Shown in pieces: positions 49,987 through 57,081 of a DNA stretch of 57,081 nucleotides (its first letter is position 1; every line of letters begins with the position of its first letter). This stretch comes from LMUY01 sp964245075. GTDB taxonomy: Bacteria > Pseudomonadota > Alphaproteobacteria > Acetobacterales > Acetobacteraceae. A program made the translations under genes and the position numbers. Below the pieces are notes generated by a model that worked only from the letters and a program-made list of their open reading frames with translations, did not search any database and had not been told where the DNA came from. The stretch is from assembly GCA_964245075.1 (NCBI GenBank), contig CAXTLC010000020.1, positions 1-57,081 on the forward strand, read 5' to 3'.

Positions 49987-51296
49987 ACGACATGCCGCAT
50001 CGCGGCTTGCTGCTCCCGCCAGCCATGCCGGCGGACGCGCCTCCCCGTGTCCGCCCGTTGCGCACCGGGCCGTTCGGCGTGCTCGATATCGGCACCAACA
50101 AGGTCATCTGCCTGATCGGCCGCACCGAAGCGGACGGGGCGCTGCGCGTGCTCGGCATGGGCTGGCAGCGAGGCCGCGGCGTGCGGGGCGGCGCCATCAC
50201 CGACCTGGAGGAAGCCGAGCGCGCCATCCGCGGCGCCGTGGCGCAGGCGGAGGACATGAGCGACCACCGCCTCCGCTCCGTCACCGTGAACCTCACCTGC
50301 GGCCAGCCGGAAAGCCGCCTGTTCAACGTGCAGTGGCCGGTCGGCGGCCGTGCCGTGACCGAGGGGGATGTCCGCCGCGTCGTGCAGGAAAGCCGCGCCC
50401 GCGCCATCACGGAAGGCCGGGAAACCATCCACGCGCTGCCGCTCACCTTCAGCGTGGACGAGTTGACCGGCGTGGCTGACCCGCGCGGCCACCACTGCGA
50501 GACGCTGACCGCGCGGCTGCATGTGATCGACGCCCTCACCATGGCGCTGCGCAACCTGGGCGCGTCGGCTGCGCGGGCGGAGCTGGACATCGCCGAGCTG
50601 GTGTCCGCCCCCATGGCCGCCGGCTTGTCCACCCTGGTGGAAGACGAGCGGGAGCTGGGCGTCACCGTCATCGACATGGGCGCCGGCACCACGGGCATGG
50701 CGGTGTTCGCCGAAAGCCAACTGCTGCACACCGCGCAACTTCCGGTGGGCGGCCAGCACGTCACCAACGACATCGCCCGGCTGCTGTCCACCACCGTGAC
50801 GGCGGCCGAGCGGGTCAAGACGCTCAACGGCTCCGCCCAGGCCAGCCCGGAGGACGACCGCGAGATGCTGACCGTGCCGATGGTCGGCGAGGATGACCAC
50901 GCCCATGCCCGCTACCCGCGTTCCATGGTGGTGTCCATCATCAAGCCGCGGCTGGAGGAAACCTTCGAGCTGGTGCGCGACCGCCTCGAAAGCGCCGGGC
51001 TGGGCCGCGCCGCTGGTTCCCGCGTCGTGCTGACGGGCGGTGCCAGCCAACTGGTGGGAGCGCGGGAGATGGCGATGCGCATCCTCAACCGCCAAGTGCG
51101 GCTGGGCCGCCCGGACCCGCGGCTGCTGCGCGGGCTGCCGGATGCCGCGACCGGGCCGGCCTTCGCGGTATCGGCGGGGCTGCTGCTGTGGGCGGCCGGC
51201 GAAGGCCGCACCCTGGCAGACCTGGACCTCGGCGCGGAAGGAAAGCCCACCGGGCTGCTCCGCCGCGTCGCGCGCTTTCTGCGGGACCGGGTGTGA
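49983..51296 (+). CDS. ftsA: cell division protein FtsA
   Basis: Actin-like ATPase that anchors FtsZ to the membrane. The protein is 437 aa. The phosphate-1 loop reads FGVLDIGTNKVICLIG, domain 1C (SHS2) follows, the phosphate-2 loop has VTVIDMGAGTTGMAVF, and VVLTGGASQLVGARE is the adenosine motif. The C-terminal amphipathic helix LLRRVARFLRDRV fits the membrane-targeting sequence. It starts within the ftsQ stop (ATGA). The FtsZ gene does not follow directly: a 523-base spacer intervenes. Confidence 0.95.
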   Translation: MNDMPHRGLLLPPAMPADAPPRVRPLRTGPFGVLDIGTNKVICLIGRTEADGALRVLGMGWQRGRGVRGGAITDLEEAERAIRGAVAQAEDMSDHRLRSVTVNLTCGQPESRLFNVQWPVGGRAVTEGDVRRVVQESRARAITEGRETIHALPLTFSVDELTGVADPRGHHCETLTARLHVIDALTMALRNLGASAARAELDIAELVSAPMAAGLSTLVEDERELGVTVIDMGAGTTGMAVFAESQLLHTAQLPVGGQHVTNDIARLLSTTVTAAERVKTLNGSAQASPEDDREMLTVPMVGEDDHAHARYPRSMVVSIIKPRLEETFELVRDRLESAGLGRAAGSRVVLTGGASQLVGAREMAMRILNRQVRLGRPDPRLLRGLPDAATGPAFAVSAGLLLWAAGEGRTLADLDLGAEGKPTGLLRRVARFLRDRV

Positions 51297-51819
51297 TGGC
51301 CCAGGCAAGCACAGGCGCCGTTCCGGCCGGAGTTGGTCAATCCCTGTCCCACGAAGTGTTTGCAGCATCCGTGGCTGTAACGAACAAAGGAGTTTTCAAG
51401 TCATGCCAAGCCTTGAGCCCGGCACTCGCGAGGTTTGAACTGCACTGGCCCAGGAAGGCCGACTCATCTGGTCGGCAAAACTCAATCAGCATCATCCGCG
51501 TGGTCCCGTGGATGCCCGGACCCAGTCCGAGCATGACATGCAATCGCAAATATCATTTCGCGCCTATCATGTCCACAATCGTACGGAATAGTGATCAATC
51601 CGCTCCGTGCGCTGCCGTGGCGCCCGGTGCTGCGCGTGCGGGTGACCTTGTCCCTGCGTCATACGGCCGCATCGTCCGGCCTGGCCCATCACAGCCCGCG
51701 GATGGCTGGTCCAACCCTTCGCAGCCACTCCCCGCGTCGCGTGCGCGGAGTTTCGAGGCTGCTGCGCCCGGCCACGACGGCCGCGACACCCTAGCCCACC
51801 CATTCACCGGAGGATCAGA
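51297..51819 (+). other. ftsA-ftsZ spacer, 523 bases, atypical composition
   Basis: In a cluster where other gaps are 0-50 bases this spacer stands out. Its first 300 bases are clearly less GC-rich than the flanks. It contains a dispersed palindrome (51512-51534) and one reading frame that runs from an ATG sharing a base with the ftsA stop (51296) to a TGA overlapping the ftsZ ATG (51821-51823), 175 codons. By eye that frame lacks the strong third-position GC bias of real genes here and shows no recognised domain, so I regard it as probably non-coding. The spacer most likely carries ftsZ promoters or mRNA signals, but I could not identify a convincing -35/-10 pair. Confidence 0.6.
51512..51534. 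repeat. dispersed alphaproteobacterial palindrome (MPGLGPGIH type)
   Basis: Arms ATGCCCGGA and TCCGAGCAT (one mismatch) around CCCAG, flanked by GTGG and GACATG. Read on the minus strand it translates as MLGLGPGIHGTT, the tell-tale product of a widespread palindromic intergenic repeat in alphaproteobacteria. This copy is in the ftsA-ftsZ spacer. Confidence 0.65.
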
Positions 51820-53295
51820 ATGACCTTGAACTTGACCGTGCCGAAGCAGCTCCACACCGATTTCACACCCCGCATCACCGTCATCGGCGTCGGCGGCGGC
51901 GGCACCAACGCGGTGGACAACATGATCGCGCTCAACCTCCAGGGCGTGGAATTCGTGGTCGCCAACACGGACGCGCAGCAATTGATGCACAGCCGGGCTG
52001 ACCGCCGCATCCAGCTTGGGCCGCACCTCACCCAGGGCCTTGGCGCCGGCGCCAAGCCTGAGATCGGCCGCGCCGCCGCCGAGGAGGCCAGCGAGGAACT
52101 GGCCCGGCATCTCGAAGGCGCCCACATGATATTCATCACTGCCGGCATGGGCGGCGGCACCGGCACCGGCGCCGCCCCCGTCATCGCCCGCATGGCGCGT
52201 GAGCGCGGCGTGCTGACGGTCGGCGTGGTGACCAAGCCGTTCTCCTTCGAGGGCGGCCGCCGCGCCAAGTCCGCCGACGCCGGCATCGCCGAACTGCAAT
52301 CCTACGTCGACACGCTGATCGTCATCCCGAACCAGAACCTTTTCCGGTTGGCCAACGAGCGCACCGGCTGGAAGGAAGCGTTCAAGATGGCCGACAACGT
52401 GCTCTACATGGGCGTGCGCGGCGTGACGGACCTGATGATGGCGCCCGGCTTGGTGAATCTGGACTTCGCCGACATCCGCACCGTGATGGCGGAGATGGGC
52501 AAGGCCATGATGGGCACCGGCGAGGCCGAAGGTGAAGGCCGCGCCGTCCGCGCCGCCGAGCTGGCCATCAGCAACCCGCTGCTGGAAGACACGTCCATGT
52601 CCGGCGCGCGCGGCTTGCTGATCAACATCACCGGCGGCGACGACATGACGCTGTTCGAGGTGGACCAGGCTGCCAACCGTATCCGCGAGGAGGTCGCCGA
52701 CGACGCCAACATCATCTTCGGCTCAGCCGTGGACGAGAACCTGTCGGGTCGTATCCGCGTGTCGGTGGTGGCGACCGGGATCGACACGCAGGTCCAGGCA
52801 GACGCGCAACGGCCCCGGCTGGTCGCTGTCGGTGGCGGCGCTGCGGCTTCGGCGGCGCAGCCGATGGCGCCGGCTCCGTCCTACGCCCTGCAACCCGCCC
52901 CGGCCATGCCGATCCCGGGGCAGAAGTCGCAGCCGTCCACCTATCAATCGGGGCCGCCAAACCTGCTTGGCGCCCCCGTGGTGCCAGGCACGCCGCCTGT
53001 GCAAACGCCCTCTGCCGACACGGTGGAGCCAGCACGCCCCGGAACGGCCGAGCGCGCCGGCACGTTCAACGAAGCACCTGCGCCCGTTCCAGCCGCTCCG
53101 CCGCCCCGCAACAGCCTGTTCGGCATCGTGACGGGGGCCATTCGGGGCCGGAACCAGGCCGCGGCGCTGGCGCCGGAAGCCTCCCGCGCCGAGCCGTCAC
53201 TGAACGGCCACGACCTGGCCGCCTCGGTCCGCCCGGCGCAAACCGAGGAGATGGGGCTGGACATCCCCGCCTTCCTGCGTCGTCAGTCCTCCTGA
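51820..53295 (+). CDS. ftsZ: cell division protein FtsZ
   Basis: Tubulin-like GTPase that forms the division ring. The protein is 491 aa. Nucleotide-binding ITVIGVGGGGTNAVDNM, the tubulin signature GGGTGTG at 111-117, and the T7-loop NLDFADIRTVM (catalytic Asp) are intact. A ~150-residue Pro/Ala-rich linker leads to the C-terminal peptide GLDIPAFLRRQ, which binds FtsA and other partners. The ATG at 51820 has GGAGG 8 bases upstream (51809-51813 region). Its separation from ftsA suggests independent transcription. Confidence 0.97.
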   Translation: MTLNLTVPKQLHTDFTPRITVIGVGGGGTNAVDNMIALNLQGVEFVVANTDAQQLMHSRADRRIQLGPHLTQGLGAGAKPEIGRAAAEEASEELARHLEGAHMIFITAGMGGGTGTGAAPVIARMARERGVLTVGVVTKPFSFEGGRRAKSADAGIAELQSYVDTLIVIPNQNLFRLANERTGWKEAFKMADNVLYMGVRGVTDLMMAPGLVNLDFADIRTVMAEMGKAMMGTGEAEGEGRAVRAAELAISNPLLEDTSMSGARGLLINITGGDDMTLFEVDQAANRIREEVADDANIIFGSAVDENLSGRIRVSVVATGIDTQVQADAQRPRLVAVGGGAAASAAQPMAPAPSYALQPAPAMPIPGQKSQPSTYQSGPPNLLGAPVVPGTPPVQTPSADTVEPARPGTAERAGTFNEAPAPVPAAPPPRNSLFGIVTGAIRGRNQAAALAPEASRAEPSLNGHDLAASVRPAQTEEMGLDIPAFLRRQSS

Positions 53296-53385
53296 TACCT
53301 ACAAACAATAACTTTTAGAAACATGGTGTTACACCGAAATACGCAGCAACAATGATTGACTTGGCGAACCCGGGGACCGGCAATA

Positions 53386-53408
53386 GCTTGCCCCTGGGTA
53401 AGGCAAGC
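53386..53408 (+). promoter_or_regulatory. hairpin and possible promoter upstream of lpxC
   Basis: The 162-base ftsZ-lpxC gap is AT-rich at its start. It holds a TTGACT at 53354-53359 that could be a -35 box, with only a poor -10 candidate (CAATAG, about 53381). A 7-bp perfect inverted repeat follows (GCTTGCC / GGCAAGC, loop 9). It could be an mRNA leader structure or operator for lpxC. No U-tract is present, so it is not a clear terminator for ftsZ. Confidence 0.3.
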
Positions 53409-53457
53409 AGCACGCCCGCAAAATTTTCCCGGGCTTTGGCCCAGCGAGGCGACGCGC

Positions 53458-54411
53458 ATGGATGGACTTTCCCTCGACCTGACCTGCCTACCCCGCACGC
53501 GCCAGAGAACGATCGCCGCCGCGATCGGCTGCGTCGGGATCGGGCTCCATACCGGCGCCCGCATCAAGCTGGAGTTGCGGCCCGCCCCGGCCGGCAGCGG
53601 CATCGTGTTCCGCCGCACCGATCTGGAAACCGATCTGCCGGCCCTCTTCGATCGTGTGTCGGAAACCCGGCTCTGCACTGTGCTGAGCGACCCGATGCGT
53701 CCCGAGGCACGGGTCGGGACGGTCGAGCACGTCATGGCGGCACTCTGCGCATGCGGTGTCGACAATGCCGTCGTGGCCGTGGACGGCCCGGAAGTGCCGG
53801 TGCTGGACGGATCGGCTTCGCCGTTCGTCTTCCTGATCGATTGCGCAGGCGTTGCCGAACAAGACGCGCCAACCCGCGTGATCGAGGTGCTTCGCCCCGT
53901 GCGCGTGACGGACGGCGAGGCATCGGCGGAACTGCGCCCTTCCGTTTCGGGCGGCCTTGAGGTCGCGGTCTCGATCGACTTCACCGCCGCGGCAATCGGC
54001 CGGCAGGCGCTGTCGATCAAGCTGACGGACAGGAGTTTCCGCCAGGAACTCGCCGGGGCGCGCACATTCGCGATCGCGTCGGAGATCGCCGGGTTGCAGG
54101 CTTCGGGGCTGGCGCGCGGCGGCAGCCTCAGCAATGCCGTCGTGGTGGACGGCGCCCAAGTGCTCAACCCGGGCGGCCTGCGCATGGCGGACGAGTTCGT
54201 GCGGCACAAGGCGCTGGACGCGGTGGGTGACTTGGCGCTGGTCGGCGCCCCGTTGCACGCCCGCTTCGTTGCCCACCGGCCCGGTCACGGGCTGAACAAC
54301 CGGCTGCTCCGCGTCCTGATGGCCGACCGGTCGGCCTGGACATGGTCCGACGCGCCAAGCCTCGCGGGCTGGGGTCCGCTGCCGATGGCTGCCGCGGCGG
54401 CGGCCATCTGA
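53458..54411 (+). CDS. lpxC: UDP-3-O-acyl-N-acetylglucosamine deacetylase
   Basis: Zinc deacetylase that commits UDP-GlcNAc-derived precursor to lipid A. The protein is 317 aa. Zinc ligands are His91 (TVEHVMAAL), His250 and Asp254 (RHKALDAVGD), with the catalytic His277 in GHGLN. The N-terminal GVGLHTG-type motif reads GIGLHTGA. The ATG at 53458 has GAGG 8 bases upstream; an in-frame extension to 53356 is not family-like. It lies after ftsZ, the standard order, and complements the lipid A genes at the left end of the window. LpxC is commonly controlled by proteolysis; nothing in the sequence here shows that. Confidence 0.96.
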   Translation: MDGLSLDLTCLPRTRQRTIAAAIGCVGIGLHTGARIKLELRPAPAGSGIVFRRTDLETDLPALFDRVSETRLCTVLSDPMRPEARVGTVEHVMAALCACGVDNAVVAVDGPEVPVLDGSASPFVFLIDCAGVAEQDAPTRVIEVLRPVRVTDGEASAELRPSVSGGLEVAVSIDFTAAAIGRQALSIKLTDRSFRQELAGARTFAIASEIAGLQASGLARGGSLSNAVVVDGAQVLNPGGLRMADEFVRHKALDAVGDLALVGAPLHARFVAHRPGHGLNNRLLRVLMADRSAWTWSDAPSLAGWGPLPMAAAAAAI

Positions 54412-54493
54412 TCCGGCCGCCCCAATCCGTGCGAGCCACTTCGCTTCCCGAACGGGCGCTCGTATAAGCCCGGTAGTCCTGGAACCCGGTGCC

Positions 54494-55369
54494 ATGTCGC
54501 GAACCGTCCGCCTGCTGTCCTGCCTCGCCGCAATCTGCCTGCTTGGCGGCTGCGAAACGTTGTCCAGCCTCGTGCCATGGAATGGGAAGCCCGAGGCGAT
54601 CGCGGCCAAGGAGAGGGCCAAGAGCGACCCGGAGAACACGCCTGTCGAGCAGCTCTACAACAACGGCGTGGATGCGCTGAATTCCAAGCGCTATGCCATG
54701 GCGGTGACGCAGTTCGACAACGTCGAGCAGTATTACCCATACTCGTCCTGGGCGGTGAACTCGCAACTCATGCACGGATATGCCGAGTACTTGCAGAATC
54801 ACTACTCGGAGGCGATCCCGGTCCTGGACCGTTTCATCCAGTTGCATCCTGCCAATCGTGACATCGCCTATGCGTATTACCTGCGGGCGCTCAGCTACTA
54901 CGAGCAGATCGCAGACATCCAGCGCGACCAGAAGGGGACGTTGCTGGCGATGACTGCGTTGCAGGAAGTGTCTAACCGCTTTCCCGACTCCGCCTACGCC
55001 CGGGATGCCCGCCTCAAGATAGACCTGTGCCGTGACCACCTGGCCGGCAAGGAAATGGAGATCGGCCGCTACTACGAGCAGCAGCATCTCTACACGGCTG
55101 CCATCGGCCGCTTCCAACGCGTGGTGGACGATTACCAGACCACCAACCACACGCCGGAGGCCCTGCACCGTCTGACGGAGATCTACCTTCTGCTCGGGCT
55201 GACCGACCAGGCCAAGATGACCGCGGCGGTGCTGGGCCACAACTATCCGGGCAACCGCTGGTATTCGGACAGCTACAACGACCTTGTCGCCGAGGGCCAA
55301 GTGCCGGATGTGCACGGGCACACTGTCCAGCAAGGATTCTTCGCGCGGAACTTCGGTTCGATCTTCTGA
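54494..55369 (+). CDS. bamD: outer membrane protein assembly factor BamD
   Basis: Lipoprotein of the BAM complex that works with BamA to fold outer membrane beta-barrel proteins. The protein is 291 aa. A signal peptide ends in the lipobox LLGGC with the lipidated Cys20. Five TPR-like helical repeats follow: VEQLYNNGVDALNSKRYAMAV, YPYSSWAVNSQLMHGYAEY, NRDIAYAYYLRALSYYEQI and later ones. The length and the DIQRDQ insert are usual. It lies 82 bases after lpxC; the same order occurs in many alphaproteobacteria. Confidence 0.95.
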   Translation: MSRTVRLLSCLAAICLLGGCETLSSLVPWNGKPEAIAAKERAKSDPENTPVEQLYNNGVDALNSKRYAMAVTQFDNVEQYYPYSSWAVNSQLMHGYAEYLQNHYSEAIPVLDRFIQLHPANRDIAYAYYLRALSYYEQIADIQRDQKGTLLAMTALQEVSNRFPDSAYARDARLKIDLCRDHLAGKEMEIGRYYEQQHLYTAAIGRFQRVVDDYQTTNHTPEALHRLTEIYLLLGLTDQAKMTAAVLGHNYPGNRWYSDSYNDLVAEGQVPDVHGHTVQQGFFARNFGSIF

Positions 55370-55405
55370 CATCGCACCAACCCTGACGCGACGGAACCGC
55401 GGCGC

Positions 55406-57081
55406 ATGTTGACGGCGCTGTCCATCCGCGACGTGATATTGATCGAGCGCCTGGATCTGCCGTTCGGTCCCGGCCTCACCGTGCTGACCGGGGAAACGGG
55501 CGCCGGCAAGTCCATTCTGCTCGACAGCCTGGGCCTGGCGCTCGGCGCCCGCGCCGAACAGGGCTTGGTGCGCGAAGGAGCCGAGCAGGCCAGCGTCGCC
55601 GCTTGCTTCAGCCCCGAACCGGGTCACGCCGCCCTGAACCTGCTCTCCGAGCACGGGGTGGAACTGGAGGACGAGGTCGTTCTGCGCCGGGTGGTGGCGA
55701 AGGATGGCCGATCCCGCGCCACCGTGAACGACCAGCCGGTGAGCGTCGGCCTGCTTCGCCGTGCCGGGGCGTTGCTGGTGGAGGTGCAGGGCCAGCACGA
55801 CCAGATGGGCCTGGCCGACCCGGCAGGCCATGCGGCCCTCCTGGACACCTTTGCCGGCCATAGGCCGTTGCGCCGCGCCGCTTCAGAAGGTTGGGCCGCA
55901 TGGCGTGCCGCCCGCACCGCGCTGGAAACCGCCAAGGCGGACATCGCGGAGGCGGCGCGGGAAGAGGAATGGCTGCGCCACGCTGCCGGTGAGCTGGCCA
56001 CGCTCGCCCCCGAGGAGGGCGAGGAGGACCGCCTCGCCGCCGAGCGCCAGCGCTTGCAGCAAGGCGAGCGCCGGGCAGAGGCGATCGCCGCCGCCGCCGC
56101 CGAGATCGCCCCGCGTGACCGCCGCAGTCCCGGCCCGGCCGCAGCGCTGCGGGCGGCCTCCCGCGCGCTGCAACGGCTCGGAACGGCCGAAGCGAACCCG
56201 GCCGGCCCGGCGCTGGCCGCTTTGGACCGCGCGGAAGAGGCACTGGCGGAGGCGGAATCCCTGCTGACCCGGCTCGCAGACGAGGCGGAAGCGGACCCGC
56301 GCCTGCTGGAGCGGGCGGAGGAACGGCTGTTCGCCCTGCGCGCCGCCGCCCGCAAGCACAACACCGCCGTGGTGGAGTTGCCGGCGTTGCTGGCGCGGCT
56401 GGTGGCGCGGCTGGCGGCGTTGGACAGCGGCACGGCGGCGGTGGCGGAGCTGGAAGCGCAGGCGGCAGCGGGACGTAGCGCCTTCATGGCCGCGGCGGCG
56501 GCACTGAGGGAGAGCCGCCGGGTTGCCGCCGACCGCCTGGCGCAGGCGGTTGGGCAGGAATTGCCGCCGCTCAAGCTCGACCGCGCCCGCTTCGTGGTGG
56601 AAGTCTCGCCGGTGGACGAGGCGAAATGGGGGCCGTCTGGCTCGGATGCCGTGCGGTTCCTGATCGCCACCAACCCCGGCCAGGCGCCGGGGGCACTGGA
56701 CCGGGTCGCATCCGGCGGCGAGCTGTCCCGGCTCATGCTGGCATTGAAGGTGGTGCTGTCTTCTAGCTCCGCGGTGCCAACCCTGGTGTTCGACGAGGTC
56801 GATTCGGGGGTGGGTGGCGCCACCGCCGCCGCCGTGGGGGACCGGCTGGCGCGGGTGGCAGAGGGGGTGCAGGTGCTGGTGGTGACCCATAGCCCGCAGG
56901 TGGCAGCGCGCGGCAGCGCCCACCTCCAGGTGGCCAAGCAGGCGGCAAGCGGCCGGGTGCGCACGCACGTCTCACCGCTGGACGGGGCCGCCCGGCGAGA
57001 GGAGATTGCCCGCATGCTCGCCGGCGAGACGGTGACGGACGCCGCCCGCGCGGCAGCCGACAGCCTGCTGGGAGCGGCTTA
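55406..57081 (+). CDS. recN: DNA repair protein RecN
   Basis: SMC-like ATPase for double-strand break repair. The N-terminal ABC half has MLTALSIRDVILIERLDL and Walker A GETGAGKS (29-36). A long Ala/Glu/Arg coiled-coil occupies about residues 165-390. The C-terminal half has the signature ASGGELSRLMLALK, Walker B TLVFDEVDSGVGG and the VVTHSPQVAA H-loop. 558 codons are complete, and the window ends after the first two bases (TA) of the stop codon. It starts 36 bases after bamD, a frequent pairing. Confidence 0.95.
   Translation, partial: MLTALSIRDVILIERLDLPFGPGLTVLTGETGAGKSILLDSLGLALGARAEQGLVREGAEQASVAACFSPEPGHAALNLLSEHGVELEDEVVLRRVVAKDGRSRATVNDQPVSVGLLRRAGALLVEVQGQHDQMGLADPAGHAALLDTFAGHRPLRRAASEGWAAWRAARTALETAKADIAEAAREEEWLRHAAGELATLAPEEGEEDRLAAERQRLQQGERRAEAIAAAAAEIAPRDRRSPGPAAALRAASRALQRLGTAEANPAGPALAALDRAEEALAEAESLLTRLADEAEADPRLLERAEERLFALRAAARKHNTAVVELPALLARLVARLAALDSGTAAVAELEAQAAAGRSAFMAAAAALRESRRVAADRLAQAVGQELPPLKLDRARFVVEVSPVDEAKWGPSGSDAVRFLIATNPGQAPGALDRVASGGELSRLMLALKVVLSSSSAVPTLVFDEVDSGVGGATAAAVGDRLARVAEGVQVLVVTHSPQVAARGSAHLQVAKQAASGRVRTHVSPLDGAARREEIARMLAGETVTDAARAAADSLLGAA

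Noticed and set aside
48783..51368. 861-codon minus-strand frame opposite ftsQ-ftsA
   Set aside because: Low-complexity antisense translation of well-supported division genes.

Overview
This window is a high-GC (roughly 70%) proteobacterial chromosome segment. The gene set points to an alphaproteobacterium, most likely Acetobacteraceae/Rhodospirillales: an alphaproteobacterial SspB, a meso-DAP type MurE, the dcw order ending ftsQ-ftsA-ftsZ-lpxC, a conserved lipid A/Kdo block, and many orphan biosynthetic or carbohydrate genes. This placement is inferred from gene content and was not tested by any search. A run of 100 N (21437-21536) marks an assembly gap.

Layout. (1) 250-6099, minus strand: an envelope-lipid operon read as UDP-diacylglucosamine diphosphatase-like phosphoesterase, family 4 glycosyltransferase, DUF374 acyltransferase, waaA, lpxK and lpxL, mostly with 1-4 base overlaps. 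(2) 6228-25481: accessory and housekeeping genes: a lipid kinase, a haem-oxygenase-like diiron enzyme paired with a methyltransferase, an RND efflux pair, an unknown exported protein, a three-CBM GH26-like glycosidase, xseA, purD, a MOSC protein, a Tim44-like protein, a Tat-exported GH32 levanase/invertase and glycogen phosphorylase. (3) 25476-33299: a broken DHA2 transporter, an orphan CYP153-type P450, the queuosine trio queF-tgt-queA behind a VOC protein, an alpha/beta hydrolase, SspB, an ABM protein and an ankyrin protein. (4) 33445-33853: RNase P RNA.

(5) 34096-53295, plus strand: a complete dcw cluster (mraZ, rsmH, ftsL, ftsI, murE, murF, mraY, murD, ftsW, murG, murC, murB, ddl, ftsQ, ftsA, ftsZ), nearly all joined by ATGA or TGATG overlaps. 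It is preceded by a phased array of CCCA boxes that looks like the MraZ operator. (6) 53458-57081: lpxC, bamD and recN; recN runs to within one base of its stop codon at the window edge.

Together the cluster makes UDP-MurNAc-pentapeptide and lipid II (MurB-G, Ddl, MraY), delivers it to the septum (FtsW, FtsI, FtsQ/L/A/Z), and links wall synthesis to lipid A synthesis (LpxC here, LpxK/LpxL/WaaA at the left end) and outer membrane protein assembly (BamD).

I found no CRISPR array, tRNA, intact insertion sequence or prophage. The most noteworthy points are the 523-bp ftsA-ftsZ spacer, which holds a dispersed palindrome and an ORF that exactly bridges the two genes; palindromic repeats that sit inside coding sequence (murD, murB, queA end); two genes whose conserved N-termini lack a usable start (queA and the glycosyltransferase); and the diiron enzyme-methyltransferase pair.
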